Part shown: positions 8,467 through 18,310 of the stretch, in pieces
Layout: each line of letters opens with the position of its first letter
Position numbering within the stretch: the stretch's first letter is position 1
Position numbers and translations under genes: made by a program
Notes under the pieces: generated by a model
Told to the model about the DNA's origin: nothing
The model's input: the letters and a program-made list of their open reading frames with translations, nothing else
The model's database searches: none
DNA from: Aneurinibacillus sp. REN35
GTDB lineage: Bacteria; Bacillota; Bacilli; Aneurinibacillales; Aneurinibacillaceae
Direction of reading: 5' to 3'
Length of the DNA: 49,417 bases
NCBI RefSeq assembly: GCF_041379945.2
Contig: NZ_JBFTXJ020000022.1
Span: 1-49,417, forward strand

Positions 8467-9171
8467 ATGACAGAAGTGATAAAGTCTTCTGTAGGTACGA
8501 TTGAGTTAGCAGTGTTTTTTGATATGGACGGTACCCTGCTCCAGACAGAGAATGTGGCGCTACCGGCCGCTGCGGATGCTTTTGAGCATTTGAAGCGGGA
8601 GGGATTGTATGAAGGAGAGGTACCGACACGCGAACAAATCCTAAATGTCTTCGGTATGACGGTGGAACAGATCTGGAATACGCTTATGCCTGGTGCTTCT
8701 GATGAAGTGAAAGAGAAGGCGAATACGCTGATGCTTGAATATGAGGTAGAGCGGCTGAAGCGTAAGGAAGGCAAGCTGTATGATCATGTAATACATGTGC
8801 TGGAGAATCTTACCCAACGAGGTATCCCGGTATTTGTCGTCAGCAATGGAGAAGAAGCATACATTGAAGCCGTAGTGGAGAACACGGGTCTTACTCATCT
8901 TTTTACTGATTTATACAGCGCAGGACGTTTTCAGACGAAGACGAAGAATGACCTTGTAGCAAAACTGCTTGCTGACTATCGTATTCAACATGCCGTTATG
9001 ATCGGTGATCGCCACTCGGATGTTGAAGCAGGGAAGGTGAACGGTCTCTACACCATTGCTTGTGACTTCGGATTTGCTTCCGACGGAGAGCTGGATGAAG
9101 CGGACGAGTGTGTCACATCCTTCTCTCAAATTCTTTCGCTTGTAGATAAATATGCAAGAGACCTGAAGTGA
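8467..9171 (+). CDS. HAD-superfamily hydrolase, phosphoglycolate phosphatase-like
   Basis: A 234-residue haloacid dehalogenase-fold phosphatase with an alpha-helical cap. Motif I is FDMDGTL (nucleophile D19, acid/base D21), motif II VVSNG, the conserved Lys lies in TKTKND, and motif IV is GDRHSD. Substrates of this subfamily are small phosphorylated metabolites such as phosphoglycolate or nucleotides; the specific one cannot be told. AAAGGAGG precedes the start. It follows the phosphate transporter but has its own promoter-like sequence, so a link to phosphate scavenging is only suggested by position. Confidence 0.85.
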   Translation: MTEVIKSSVGTIELAVFFDMDGTLLQTENVALPAAADAFEHLKREGLYEGEVPTREQILNVFGMTVEQIWNTLMPGASDEVKEKANTLMLEYEVERLKRKEGKLYDHVIHVLENLTQRGIPVFVVSNGEEAYIEAVVENTGLTHLFTDLYSAGRFQTKTKNDLVAKLLADYRIQHAVMIGDRHSDVEAGKVNGLYTIACDFGFASDGELDEADECVTSFSQILSLVDKYARDLK

Positions 9172-9192
9172 AGTTTGCTTCAGGTTTTTTTG
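9161..9192 (+). terminator. Terminator overlapping the end of the HAD gene
   Basis: Stem ACCTGAAG / CTTCAGGT (9161-9168 with 9178-9185) is followed by a run of T. The left arm is the last codons of the HAD gene. Confidence 0.85.
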
Positions 9193-9265
9193 TTATAAAC
9201 GCCAAAAAGAGGGTAGATAAGAATATAAATGAAAATTTAGGTCAAGAATAAAAAGTAGGAGCACC

Positions 9266-9294
9266 TTGCATTTTTACATAAGGATTATTATAAT
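9266..9294 (+). promoter_or_regulatory. SigA promoter of the ctsR operon
   Basis: TTGCAT (9266-9271), a 17-base spacer and a consensus TATAAT (9289-9294). The CtsR operator begins four bases after the -10. Confidence 0.8.
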
Positions 9295-9297
9295 TAA

Positions 9298-9314
9298 AGT
9301 CAAAGAAAGTCAAA
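9298..9314 (+). promoter_or_regulatory. CtsR operator
   Basis: Direct heptads AGTCAAA-GAA-AGTCAAA match the CtsR consensus (A/G)GTCAAA-NAN-(A/G)GTCAAA. It covers the predicted transcription start, so CtsR binding would block initiation until heat stress or McsB releases it. Confidence 0.9.
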
Positions 9315-9341
9315 GTCAGAAGCCGGCGGGGAGGTGTGTAC

Positions 9342-9803
9342 ATGCGGAACATATCGGATATTATTGAACAGCATCTGAAGAAGATTCTTCAGCAGAGCAG
9401 CAGTGGAGCGGTAGAAATCCAGCGCAGCGAATTAGCTGATAAGTTCCAATGCGTGCCTTCACAGATTAACTATGTAATCAGCACCCGGTTTACGGTCGAG
9501 AAAGGCTATCTTGTAGAGAGCAAACGGGGCGGAGGCGGATATATTCGCATCCGTAAGGTCGAGATCATTGATCATAAGCGGTTCTATTCTATGCTTATGG
9601 AAGTGATCGGAGAGAGTATAACGTCAGCGGCCTGTGACAATATTATTGAAAGATTGCGAGAGGAAGGTATCATTTCACCTAAAGAAATGCAGATGATGAA
9701 AGCGGCGTGTGGAAAGGTCATCTCCAGCGTGCCGGTACCGATTCGCGATCAGCTCCGTGCGGACATTCTTCGAGCGATGTTAACCGCGATTTTCATTTAT
9801 TAG
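9342..9803 (+). CDS. ctsR: Class III heat-shock repressor CtsR
   Basis: A 153-residue repressor of clp genes. The N-terminal winged helix-turn-helix includes the glycine-rich wing RGGGGYIRI (~residues 62-70), whose Arg-Gly-Gly loop acts as a thermosensor and contacts the heptad operator. The C-terminal half is the dimerisation/McsB-contact domain. ATG 9342 has GGGGAGG seven bases upstream; a GTG two codons earlier is too close to that site. It is the first gene of ctsR-mcsA-mcsB-clpC and autoregulated through the operator at 9298-9314. Confidence 0.95.
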   Translation: MRNISDIIEQHLKKILQQSSSGAVEIQRSELADKFQCVPSQINYVISTRFTVEKGYLVESKRGGGGYIRIRKVEIIDHKRFYSMLMEVIGESITSAACDNIIERLREEGIISPKEMQMMKAACGKVISSVPVPIRDQLRADILRAMLTAIFIY

Positions 9804-9838
9804 CCATAGAATTATGTGTATTCGGGAGGGAAGTGCAT

Positions 9839-10363
9839 ATGATATGCCAAGAATGCCATCAGCGTCCGGCCACGCTGCACTTTACGAAAATCGTCAATGG
9901 TGAGAAAAACGAGTTTCACCTTTGCGAGGTGTGCGCGCAGGAGAAGGGCGACATGTTTTCTGGGGGTATGAACAACTTTTCCATTCACCATCTTTTATCA
10001 GGCCTGCTGAATCAGCAGTCGGAGCCAAGTATGAATGCGTTTAAGGTTCAGCAGGAGACTCCGCTGCGTTGTGATACGTGCGGACTAACCTATGCTCAGT
10101 TCAGCAAGAGCGGGCGTTTTGGGTGCAGCAATTGCTATAAAGCATTTGAAGAGAAGCTAGACCCTCTGTTTCGCCGCATACACGGTAATACCCATCATAG
10201 CGGGAAAGTGCCGGAGCGTTCGGGCGGTACAATCAAGCTCAAAAAAGAAGTCTCTGAGCTAAAAGATGAGATGAGAACATACATTGAGCGCGAAGAATTC
10301 GAGGAGGCGGCAAAGGTTCGGGACCGAATCCGCGAATTAGAACAGCAAATCGCAGATTTGTAG
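9839..10363 (+). CDS. mcsA: McsA, zinc-binding activator of protein arginine kinase McsB
   Basis: A 174-residue adaptor. Four CxxC motifs are visible: CQEC, CEVC, CDTC and CSNC, forming two zinc sites. A C-terminal UVR/UvrB-UvrC-like coiled coil (residues ~133-174) binds partners. It stimulates McsB and helps modulate CtsR. ATG 9839 is preceded by GGGAGGGAAG; the upstream open frame lies inside ctsR and is spurious. The mcsB gene starts 12 bases later. Confidence 0.94.
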   Translation: MICQECHQRPATLHFTKIVNGEKNEFHLCEVCAQEKGDMFSGGMNNFSIHHLLSGLLNQQSEPSMNAFKVQQETPLRCDTCGLTYAQFSKSGRFGCSNCYKAFEEKLDPLFRRIHGNTHHSGKVPERSGGTIKLKKEVSELKDEMRTYIEREEFEEAAKVRDRIRELEQQIADL

Positions 10364-10375
10364 GAGGGAAAACGC

Positions 10376-11443
10376 ATGTCTTTCCAGAAGTTTATATCAA
10401 ACGCAGTAAGCGAATGGATGAATGGCGATGGGGCGGATGCCGATATTGCCATCAGCAGCCGCGTGCGGCTGGCGCGTAACCTGTGTGATCATCCGTTTCC
10501 ATTGCTTGCCACCGACTCACAGCTTGAGCAGATTCTTGAACAGGTTGAGAAGGCGATGGAAGATGAAGCGTTTGCGACGAACGAGCGCTTTGAGATGATC
10601 CGGATGGATGCATTGACCAATCTTCAACGGCGTGTACTGATGGAGAAGCATTTGATCAGCCCGAATCTTCTTTCCGATTCAAGGAAGGGTGCTGTTATCT
10701 TAAGCGAAAATGAAGCCATCAGCATTATGGTTAATGAAGAAGATCATCTTCGTATCCAATGTCTGTTCTCCGGTCTACAGCTAAGAGAAGCCTGGGAGAC
10801 GGCGGATCGCATTGATGATAGCTTCGAGAGGCATGTCAACTTTGCTTTTGATGAACGACGCGGGTTTCTTACCAGCTGCCCGACGAATGCAGGAACAGGT
10901 ATACGCGCTTCGGTTATGCTTCACCTTCCGGGTCTTGTAATGACCCAGCAGATCAATCATATTTTATCTGCAATTAATCAGCTTGGCTTGGTGGTAAGAG
11001 GGCTTTACGGAGAGGGCAGTGAAGCTGTCGGAAATTTATTCCAGGTTTCCAATCAGGTGACACTCGGACAATCCGAGGAAGAAATTATTGAGAATCTTAC
11101 AAGCGTAACCCGGCAGATTATTGAACGAGAACGTGCAGCCCGCCATAATCTATTGCAGAATCATCGCCTGCAACTAGAAAATAGAGTATGCCGCTCTTAC
11201 GGTATTCTGACGAACGCACGCATCATCGAGTCCAAGGAAGCGGCTGAGCGTCTCTCTGACGTACGGCTTGGCATTGATCTTGAGATTATCAGGAGTGTGC
11301 CGCTGAGCGTGATGAACGAATTGATGGTCATGACGCAGCCAGGGTTTTTACAGCAATACGCGGGTCAGCAGTTGACCGCAGATTCCCGTGACGAACGCCG
11401 AGCACGGCTCATCCGAGAACGCTTGCAGTCAGCGATGGAATAA
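10376..11443 (+). CDS. mcsB: Protein arginine kinase McsB
   Basis: A 355-residue phosphagen-kinase-fold enzyme that phosphorylates arginine residues on CtsR and on aggregated proteins to mark them for ClpC-ClpP. Conserved elements include SSRVRLARNL near residue 28, the substrate loop, CPTNAGTGIRASVMLHLP (~177-194), and the C-terminal pArg-binding segment ending near DERRARLIRERL. The length is normal for the family. GGAGGG precedes the ATG. It is transcribed with mcsA and clpC. Confidence 0.95.
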   Translation: MSFQKFISNAVSEWMNGDGADADIAISSRVRLARNLCDHPFPLLATDSQLEQILEQVEKAMEDEAFATNERFEMIRMDALTNLQRRVLMEKHLISPNLLSDSRKGAVILSENEAISIMVNEEDHLRIQCLFSGLQLREAWETADRIDDSFERHVNFAFDERRGFLTSCPTNAGTGIRASVMLHLPGLVMTQQINHILSAINQLGLVVRGLYGEGSEAVGNLFQVSNQVTLGQSEEEIIENLTSVTRQIIERERAARHNLLQNHRLQLENRVCRSYGILTNARIIESKEAAERLSDVRLGIDLEIIRSVPLSVMNELMVMTQPGFLQQYAGQQLTADSRDERRARLIRERLQSAME

Positions 11444-11488
11444 TATCATACCCATTTTTTTAATTATACTTATGGAGGTGTTTGTTTT

Positions 11489-13942
11489 ATGATGTTTGGT
11501 CGTTTTACGGAAAGAGCACAAAAAGTTTTGGCTCTTGCCCAGGAGGAAGCCGTTCGCTTAGGACATAAGAATATTGGTACGGAACATATCCTGCTTGGTC
11601 TGATCCGCGAAGGAGACGGCATTGCTGCAAAAGCGCTGCAGGCGTTAGGTCTCGGTTTAGATAAAATCCAGGGCGAGGTTGAATCGCTTATCGGCCGTGG
11701 CGGTGAGCAGCCAAGCAACATTAACTATACCCCAAGAGCGAAAAAAGTAATCGAACTTTCCATGGACGAAGCACGTAAATTAGGTCACACCTATGTAGGT
11801 ACAGAACATATCCTGCTTGGTCTGATCCGTGAAGGAGAAGGCGTAGCAGCCCGCGTTCTGAATAACCTAGGTGTAAGCTTAAATAAAGCACGTCAGCAGG
11901 TATTGCAGCTGCTCGGCAGCAGCGAGGCCATGTCTTCGCACCAGCAAAGCTCAAGCAATGCGGCGATCAACACACCTACGCTTGACAGCCTTGCCCGTGA
12001 CTTGACATCGGTTGCGCGTGACGGTGGGCTTGATCCTGTCATTGGCCGCGCCAAAGAGATCGAGCGTGTCATTCAGGTGCTCAGCCGTCGCACAAAGAAC
12101 AATCCGGTACTCATCGGGGAGCCTGGTGTAGGTAAGACCGCAGTAGTGGAAGGGCTGGCTCAGCGTATTATTAATAATGAAATTCCAGAGACACTTCGCA
12201 ATAAGCGCGTGATGACGCTGGATATGGGTACGGTTGTTGCTGGTACGAAATACCGCGGTGAATTCGAAGATAGACTCAAAAAAATCATGGATGAAATTCG
12301 TCAGGCGGGTAATATTATTCTCTTCATCGATGAGCTTCATACGCTGATTGGTGCAGGCGGAGCTGAAGGTGCCATCGATGCCTCCAATATCCTGAAGCCG
12401 TCGCTGGCTCGAGGTGAATTGCAGTGCATTGGTGCTACCACCCTTGATGAATACCGTAAATATATCGAGAAGGACGCAGCGCTTGAACGCCGCTTCCAAC
12501 CGATTCAAGTCGATGAGCCTTCCGCGGAAGAAGCGGTTCAAATCTTATTCGGCTTGCGTGACCGTTATGAAGCGCATCACCGGGTAAACATTACGGATGA
12601 AGCGATTCAGCAGGCTGTGCAGCTATCAGACCGCTACATCTCCGACCGTTTCCTACCGGATAAAGCGATTGATTTAATTGATGAAGCTGCATCTAAAGTA
12701 CGTCTTCAGTCGTATACCATTCCACCGAACTTAAAAGAGCTGGAGCAGCGGCTTGAAGAAGTGCGCAAAGAAAAAGACGCGGCTGTACAAAGTCAGGAAT
12801 TTGAGAAAGCTGCTTCTATGCGTGATAAAGAGCAAAAGCTACGTGAAGAACTGGAAAAAACGAAGAACGAATGGCAGGAAAAACAAGGACAGACTGATTC
12901 TGAAGTGACACCAGAAGATATCGCATCCGTCGTAGCAAGCTGGACCGGCATCCCGGTTGTGAAGCTGAAGGAAGAAGAGACGGAGCGTCTGTTGAAGATG
13001 GAAGAGATTCTGCATAAGCGTGTAATCGGCCAGGAGGATGCGGTGAAGTCCATCTCTCGCGCTGTGCGTCGTGCTCGCGCCGGACTGAAAGATCCGAAGC
13101 GTCCGATCGGCTCCTTCATTTTCCTTGGACCGACTGGGGTAGGGAAAACCGAGCTGGCGCGTGCTCTAGCAGAAGCCTTGTTCGGTGAAGAAGATGCGAT
13201 GATCCGCATCGACATGTCAGAGTACATGGAGAAACACTCTACCTCCCGTCTTGTAGGTGCACCTCCAGGGTATGTAGGGTTTGATGAAGGCGGTCAATTG
13301 ACCGAAAAGGTACGCCGCAAGCCATACTCTGTGGTGCTGCTAGACGAAATTGAAAAGGCGCATCCGGAAGTATTCAACATTTTGCTTCAAGTGCTTGAAG
13401 ATGGCCGTCTGACCGATTCTAAAGGCCGTACTGTTGACTTCCGCAATACTGTCATTATCATGACATCCAACGTTGGGGCGGATCTTATCAAGAAGAATAC
13501 CAGCCTTGGATTTACGACACCGGACAGCTCGAAGCATTATGAAGATATGAAGGATAGAGTACTCGGCGAGTTGAAGCGCAGCTTCCGCCCTGAGTTCCTA
13601 AACCGTATCGACGAGTTGATCGTATTCCACTCTTTAGAAGAAACGCACATCGCAGAAATCGTATCATTGATGTCTGAAGAGCTGCGCAAACGCTTGAATG
13701 AACAGGAAATTGACTTTGTTCTTAGTGATGAAGCGAAGAAATTCCTTGTGAAGGAAGGATTCGATCCTGCTTTTGGTGCCCGTCCGCTGCGCCGCGCCAT
13801 CCAGCGCCATATTGAAGACCGCTTATCGGAAGAACTGCTTACCGGCAGCATTACGAAAGGTGATACAGTAAAAATTGATGTGGTAGAAGGCGGATTAAAG
13901 GTCGAGAAGATGAAAGAAGGCGAAGAGTCCGTATCCAAATAA
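11489..13942 (+). CDS. clpC: ATP-dependent Clp protease ATPase subunit ClpC
   Basis: An 817-residue Hsp100 unfoldase that feeds substrates, including arginine-phosphorylated proteins, to ClpP. It has two N-terminal Clp repeats (~1-140), an AAA+ D1 domain with Walker A GEPGVGKT (~209-216) and Walker B ILFIDE, a middle domain with a UVR-like coiled coil (~415-470) that takes McsA/MecA adaptors, and an AAA+ D2 domain with Walker A GPTGVGKT (~548-555) and VVLLDE. The ClpP-docking loop region is in place. The start ATG-ATG is preceded by GGAGGTG. Last gene of the CtsR operon. Confidence 0.97.
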   Translation: MMFGRFTERAQKVLALAQEEAVRLGHKNIGTEHILLGLIREGDGIAAKALQALGLGLDKIQGEVESLIGRGGEQPSNINYTPRAKKVIELSMDEARKLGHTYVGTEHILLGLIREGEGVAARVLNNLGVSLNKARQQVLQLLGSSEAMSSHQQSSSNAAINTPTLDSLARDLTSVARDGGLDPVIGRAKEIERVIQVLSRRTKNNPVLIGEPGVGKTAVVEGLAQRIINNEIPETLRNKRVMTLDMGTVVAGTKYRGEFEDRLKKIMDEIRQAGNIILFIDELHTLIGAGGAEGAIDASNILKPSLARGELQCIGATTLDEYRKYIEKDAALERRFQPIQVDEPSAEEAVQILFGLRDRYEAHHRVNITDEAIQQAVQLSDRYISDRFLPDKAIDLIDEAASKVRLQSYTIPPNLKELEQRLEEVRKEKDAAVQSQEFEKAASMRDKEQKLREELEKTKNEWQEKQGQTDSEVTPEDIASVVASWTGIPVVKLKEEETERLLKMEEILHKRVIGQEDAVKSISRAVRRARAGLKDPKRPIGSFIFLGPTGVGKTELARALAEALFGEEDAMIRIDMSEYMEKHSTSRLVGAPPGYVGFDEGGQLTEKVRRKPYSVVLLDEIEKAHPEVFNILLQVLEDGRLTDSKGRTVDFRNTVIIMTSNVGADLIKKNTSLGFTTPDSSKHYEDMKDRVLGELKRSFRPEFLNRIDELIVFHSLEETHIAEIVSLMSEELRKRLNEQEIDFVLSDEAKKFLVKEGFDPAFGARPLRRAIQRHIEDRLSEELLTGSITKGDTVKIDVVEGGLKVEKMKEGEESVSK

Positions 13943-13978
13943 CGGGCAGATCGCACGAAGCGAATATTGAACGGAAGA

Positions 13979-14020
13979 AGAGGCCCTCCTGGAAACCATT
14001 TGCCAAGGAGGGTCTCTTTG
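13979..14020 (+). terminator. Terminator of the ctsR-clpC operon
   Basis: Stem AGAGGCCCTCCT / AGGAGGGTCTCT (13979-13990 with 14006-14017, one wobble); the T tail is short. The rest of the 211-base gap to radA holds a -10-like TATAAT at 14109-14114 without a convincing -35. Confidence 0.75.
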
Positions 14021-14153
14021 TATAGATATCGTATAAATAGGTTTCAGATAAGGCAGGTCTTTGGATACAATAAAAAATGTGGAATTATGCGGGGAAGCAG
14101 GAAAACGGTATAATTAACAAGAAATTATGTTGAAGAAAGAAGAGAAGATAGGC

Positions 14154-15530
14154 ATGGCAAAATATAAATCTAAATATGTATGTCAAGAGTGCGGTTATGA
14201 GTCGCCGAAGTGGATGGGAAAATGTCCTGGCTGTAATAAGTGGAATACTATGGTCGAGGAGCTTGAAGAAAGAGCGAAGCCAGGAGATATTGCACGTCGA
14301 GGCGTAACTGCGGCATCATCGAATCATATGCTTCCTATTACTACTATTATTGGGGAAGACGAGCCGCGCCTGACGACAAACATGAGTGAGTTGAACCGTG
14401 TGCTTGGCGGAGGCGTTGTGCCTGGTTCGCTTGTTCTTGTAGGGGGAGACCCTGGTATCGGCAAATCTACACTTCTTCTACAAGCATCTCAAGAGCTGGC
14501 AAGCAGCAATCATAAAGTGTTATATATTTCAGGCGAGGAATCGGCAAAGCAGATTAAGCTGCGTGCGGAGAGACTGGGAGCGAGCAGCCAGAATTTGTAC
14601 GTGCTGGCGGAGACGGACTTGTTCCTGCTCGAACAACAGATTGCACACCTCATGCCTGCGGTTGTGGTTCTTGATTCCATTCAGACCATCTTTCACCCGG
14701 ATGTTACATCAGCGCCTGGCAGTGTGGCTCAGGTACGGGAATGTACAGCCCATCTTATGCGGCTTGCAAAAACAAAAGATATCGCTATTCTCATCGTTGG
14801 CCATGTAACCAAGCAGGGTGCGATTGCTGGACCGAGGCTTCTCGAGCATATGGTGGATTCTGTGCTGTATTTCGAAGGAGAGAGGCATAATACGTACCGT
14901 ATTCTGCGCGCGGTAAAAAATCGCTTTGGTTCAACGAATGAAATTGGAATTTTTGAGATGGCGGAACAAGGACTAAAAGAAGTAACGAATCCATCGGAGA
15001 TGTTCTTATCTGAACGTTCGCTTGGTGTGGCTGGCTCAACAGTTGTTGCGAGTATGGAAGGTACGCGTCCTGTATTGGTGGAGATGCAGGCGCTTGTGAC
15101 ACCAACCGGATTTGCGACACCTCGTCGCATGGCGACAGGCGTTGATCATAATCGAATCGCGATGATTATGGCAGTGCTTGAGAAACGTGTCGGACTGCTG
15201 CTGCAGAATCAAGATGCTTACGTGAATGTAGCAGGTGGCGTGCGTCTAGATGAACCGGCGATTGATCTGGCCGTGGCGGTAAGCCTGGCATCAAGCTTCC
15301 GTGATAAGGAGACACAGCCCTATGATGTAGTGATTGGAGAGGTTGGGTTGACCGGAGAGGTTCGCGGTGTCTCTCGAATCGAGCAGCGGGTGAGAGAAGC
15401 ACAGAAATTAGGATTCAAACGCGTAATTATTCCCGCCAAAAATGTAGTCGGCTGGGAGCATCCAACTGGAATTGAAGTGGTTGGGGTGCAAACAGTATCA
15501 GAGGCGCTGCGGGAAGCATTGGGAGGATAA
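14154..15530 (+). CDS. radA: DNA repair protein RadA (Sms)
   Basis: A 458-residue branch-migration ATPase acting in recombination and repair. It has an N-terminal C4 zinc finger (C10, C13, C24, C27), a RecA-like core with Walker [11 protein letters not shown] (~96-105), the RadA-specific KNRFG motif at 255-259, and a C-terminal Lon-protease-like domain. ATG 14154 is chosen because family members start MAKxKxK; an in-frame ATG nine codons upstream lacks a ribosome binding site. disA starts three bases after its stop, matching the known RadA-DisA functional pairing. Confidence 0.95.
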   Translation: MAKYKSKYVCQECGYESPKWMGKCPGCNKWNTMVEELEERAKPGDIARRGVTAASSNHMLPITTIIGEDEPRLTTNMSELNRVLGGGVVPGSLVLVGGDPGIGKSTLLLQASQELASSNHKVLYISGEESAKQIKLRAERLGASSQNLYVLAETDLFLLEQQIAHLMPAVVVLDSIQTIFHPDVTSAPGSVAQVRECTAHLMRLAKTKDIAILIVGHVTKQGAIAGPRLLEHMVDSVLYFEGERHNTYRILRAVKNRFGSTNEIGIFEMAEQGLKEVTNPSEMFLSERSLGVAGSTVVASMEGTRPVLVEMQALVTPTGFATPRRMATGVDHNRIAMIMAVLEKRVGLLLQNQDAYVNVAGGVRLDEPAIDLAVAVSLASSFRDKETQPYDVVIGEVGLTGEVRGVSRIEQRVREAQKLGFKRVIIPAKNVVGWEHPTGIEVVGVQTVSEALREALGG

Positions 15531-15532
15531 TA

Positions 15533-16612
15533 ATGGCAACGGACAACAAGCGTGAGCAGTTTATTAGTGATGTACTTCGTTTTATCTCACCCGGTACGGC
15601 ATTTCGTGAAGGGTTGGAGAATGTTTTGCGGGCGAAAACAGGTGCGCTTATCGTGATCGGGAACACGCCGACGGTACAGACCATCGTTGATGGCGGTTTT
15701 TCGATCAATTGTGATCTAACTCCTGCCCATCTGTACGAATTGGCGAAAATGGACGGAGCAATTATTTTAAGTGAAGACGCCAAAAAAATACTGTATGCAA
15801 ATACGCAGCTTATACCGGATTCAGCAATTCCATCTACAGAGACAGGAATTCGCCATCGGACGGCTGAGAGGGTGGCAAGGCAGACAGGACAGCTTGTTAT
15901 ATCCATTTCGCAGCGGCGTAATGTTATTACGCTCTATAGAGGTCCATACCGCTATTCATTAAAAGATATCGGTGTAATTCTTACAAAAGCAAATCAGGCC
16001 ATCCAAACGCTTGAAAAGTATAAATCTGTGCTCGATCAAGCGCTGACCAATCTAGGTGCACTGGAATTTGAAGAGTTGGTGACATTGCATGAAGTAGCGC
16101 TTGTCGTTCAGCGAATTGAGATGGTTCTACGCATTAAATCGGAAATCATTAAATATATTAATGAACTAGGGACGGAAGGCCGCCTTATCAGTATGCAGAT
16201 GGAAGAACTTGTATCGAATATTGAAGATGACGCATACCTGTTGATCAAGGACTACTGCCGCTTGGGTGAAGAAGTGGACCCGGAAGATGTGCTAGCGCAG
16301 CTGCATAAGCTATCTGCGGATGATCTGCTTGAATCTGTCAATATTCTTAAGATTTTAGGCTATACACCAAGTGCAAATCTGAATGATGAGCCAGTCTTTC
16401 CTCGTGGATATCGTATTCTTAGCAAGATTCCGCGTCTGCCGGCTTCGATCGTCGGCAATCTCATCGAGGAGTTCTCCAGCCTTCCTCAGGTTATGATGGC
16501 GACCATTGAAGAACTAGATGAAGTAGAAGGAATTGGTGAAGTTCGTGCTCGTGCGATTAAAGAAGGGTTGAAACGAATTCAGGAACAGGTATTCATTGAC
16601 AGGCACATCTAG
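15533..16612 (+). CDS. disA: DNA integrity scanning diadenylate cyclase DisA
   Basis: A 359-residue octameric enzyme that makes c-di-AMP while scanning DNA and stops at branched intermediates. The DAC domain (1-~145) carries both catalytic motifs, DGA at 74-76 and RHR at 107-109. A helical linker and a C-terminal helix-hairpin-helix DNA-binding domain (~290-350, [16 protein letters not shown]) follow. GGAGG precedes the ATG. Co-transcribed with radA, whose product is known to bind and inhibit DisA in Bacillus. Confidence 0.96.
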   Translation: MATDNKREQFISDVLRFISPGTAFREGLENVLRAKTGALIVIGNTPTVQTIVDGGFSINCDLTPAHLYELAKMDGAIILSEDAKKILYANTQLIPDSAIPSTETGIRHRTAERVARQTGQLVISISQRRNVITLYRGPYRYSLKDIGVILTKANQAIQTLEKYKSVLDQALTNLGALEFEELVTLHEVALVVQRIEMVLRIKSEIIKYINELGTEGRLISMQMEELVSNIEDDAYLLIKDYCRLGEEVDPEDVLAQLHKLSADDLLESVNILKILGYTPSANLNDEPVFPRGYRILSKIPRLPASIVGNLIEEFSSLPQVMMATIEELDEVEGIGEVRARAIKEGLKRIQEQVFIDRHI

Positions 16613-16727
16613 TTGAGCATACAATAAAATAATTGTTCGGACCTGCTTTATATATAAAATAGGTTACTGAACAAGGGGGGCTGTTTTGCAGTATAAGAAA
16701 CAGTGCCAGGGAGGGTAAAAGGCTAGA

Positions 16728-17456
16728 ATGATAGCGAGAATGATTCCGAATTTGTTTACCATTGGAAATCTGTTTTTGGGAATGATCGCGATGCTGTTGG
16801 CTTTTCGCGATGAACCGCTGTATTTAAGCTATGCGGCGATTATGGTCATTATCGGTATGGTATTGGATGGATTGGATGGTCGTCTGGCTCGGATGCTGAA
16901 TGCACAGAGTGATTTTGGCAAGGAACTGGATTCACTTTCAGATATTGTAACATTTGGTGTGGCACCCGCTTTTATTATGTATGTTGTCCTGCTTCAAGAT
17001 ATGGGCTGGGCAGGTATTCTTCTGACCGGATTGTTCCCGATTTGTGGGGCCTTGCGTTTGGCTCGTTTTAACTCGGCAACAGGGGGCAATACAGGGTATT
17101 TTGTTGGTTTGCCGATTACGGCAGCAGGCGGTGTGCTCGCGACACTGGCATTGTATCATAGTGCCTTTCCGACAGTATATCTTGTCCTGAGTATGCTGGG
17201 GTTATCCTATCTTATGGTTAGTAACATTAAGTACCCTAACTTCAAAAGGGTGGGGATTCCTCGTTCGGCTTATTGGGTTACGCCGCTGATTGTGGGAATT
17301 GTAGCAGTGATGGCAGTACGCTTTCCGGCACAGTTCCCGATGATTGTGTTTATTCCGCTTGTATTCTATGCGCTATATGGTGTGAAGAAGAATATTGACC
17401 GGATGGTACGCAAGCGTCGTCATCAGAATACCGAGGAAGAGATGATAAATTCGTAG
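16728..17456 (+). CDS. pssA: CDP-diacylglycerol-serine O-phosphatidyltransferase-like (PssA)
   Basis: A 242-residue membrane CDP-alcohol phosphatidyltransferase. The signature D(x2)DG(x2)AR(x8)G(x3)D(x3)D is perfect, with D47, D50, G51, A54, R55, G64, D68 and D72. The short N-terminal helix and overall length fit the Bacillus-type PssA that makes phosphatidylserine, the precursor of phosphatidylethanolamine. The substrate alcohol is inferred from this fit; no psd (decarboxylase) gene is next to it. The preceding 115-base gap contains GAGGG as ribosome binding site. A terminator follows, so it probably ends the radA-disA unit or is separately expressed. Confidence 0.88.
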   Translation: MIARMIPNLFTIGNLFLGMIAMLLAFRDEPLYLSYAAIMVIIGMVLDGLDGRLARMLNAQSDFGKELDSLSDIVTFGVAPAFIMYVVLLQDMGWAGILLTGLFPICGALRLARFNSATGGNTGYFVGLPITAAGGVLATLALYHSAFPTVYLVLSMLGLSYLMVSNIKYPNFKRVGIPRSAYWVTPLIVGIVAVMAVRFPAQFPMIVFIPLVFYALYGVKKNIDRMVRKRRHQNTEEEMINS

Positions 17457-17458
17457 CG

Positions 17459-17489
17459 TAAAGACCGGGAAATAGTCCGGTCTTTTTTT
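17459..17489 (+). terminator. Terminator after pssA
   Basis: Stem AAGACCGG / CCGGTCTT (17461-17468 with 17477-17484) is followed by a T run. Confidence 0.9.
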
Positions 17490-17529
17490 GTTCTTATAAA
17501 GTTAATGAAAAATTAATTTGACATATTTA

Positions 17530-17604
17530 TTGACATAGTTCTTTTTTGTGTGATATGATAATAAATTTTAAATACTTGACAAAAACTAGGCGTTTGTGAT
17601 ACGG
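17530..17604 (+). promoter_or_regulatory. Promoter(s) of carD
   Basis: TTGACA (17530-17535), an 18-base spacer and TATGAT (17554-17559) form a strong SigA promoter. A second TTGACA at 17576-17581 has a weak GATACG -10 about 16-17 bases on, a possible tandem start. Confidence 0.65.
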
Positions 17605-17636
17605 TGAACTTGGATACTCTGTTGGGGGTGGGTTTG

Positions 17637-18116
17637 TTGTTTCGAATTGGCGATAAGATTGTTTATCCAATGCATGGTGCAGGTATTATCGAAGCCATTG
17701 AAGAGAAGGAGATTCTTGGTGAGAAACAGCAGTACTATATTATGAAGATGCCGGTCGGTAATATGCAGGTCATGATCCCGATGGAGAAAGTGTCGAATCT
17801 TGGCATTCGCCAAGTAGTGGATATGAAGGCACTTGAGAGGGTTATGGAGATTTTGCGTCGGGAAGAAGACGACCTAGGCACGAGCTGGAACCGCAGATAT
17901 CGTAAGAATATGGAGAAGATGAGAACAGGCGATATTTATGAAGTTGCTACGGTTGTTCGTGAATTAATGCATAGAGATAAAGAAAAGGGACTTTCTACCG
18001 GGGAGCGCAAGATGCTTGATAATGCCCGGCAGATTCTGCTAAGCGAGCTCGTGCTTGTCAAAGATATCAATGAAGAACAGGCGACCGACTTACTGGAGCA
18101 GGTGGTCAACAGTTAG
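17637..18116 (+). CDS. carD: CarD/CdnL family RNA polymerase-binding transcription regulator
   Basis: A 159-residue CarD-like protein. The N-terminal Tudor-like RNA-polymerase interaction domain (about 1-60; FRIGDKIVYPMHGAGIIEAI) is followed by a helical C-terminal domain that contacts promoter DNA. Family members stabilise open complexes, notably at rRNA promoters. TTG 17637 is chosen because GGGGGTGGG lies just upstream and homologs begin with FxIGDxVVYP; GTG 17604 would add 11 residues without a binding site. Its own promoter and flanking terminators make it monocistronic. Confidence 0.88.
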   Translation: MFRIGDKIVYPMHGAGIIEAIEEKEILGEKQQYYIMKMPVGNMQVMIPMEKVSNLGIRQVVDMKALERVMEILRREEDDLGTSWNRRYRKNMEKMRTGDIYEVATVVRELMHRDKEKGLSTGERKMLDNARQILLSELVLVKDINEEQATDLLEQVVNS

Positions 18117-18121
18117 ACGGG

Positions 18122-18150
18122 AAAGCTTCTCTGCAGAGAAGCTTTTCTCT
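18122..18150 (+). terminator. Terminator after carD
   Basis: A perfect 24-base palindrome (18122-18145, arms AAAGCTTCTC / GAGAAGCTTT) followed by a pyrimidine-rich, T-rich tail. Confidence 0.85.
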
Positions 18151-18310
18151 TTTCTTCCTTTCTTTCCTTGTAACTTTTGCTGCTGTTTGTACGTAGAAAA
18201 CAGATAGGGAAAGTTTTTTGCTTTTTCATGCATTGTTTTTGTTTTCACTCGTTTTTTATTTGGTAGATATGACTATAATGGAATATGAATCATACCGAGG
18301 AGGTGAATGT

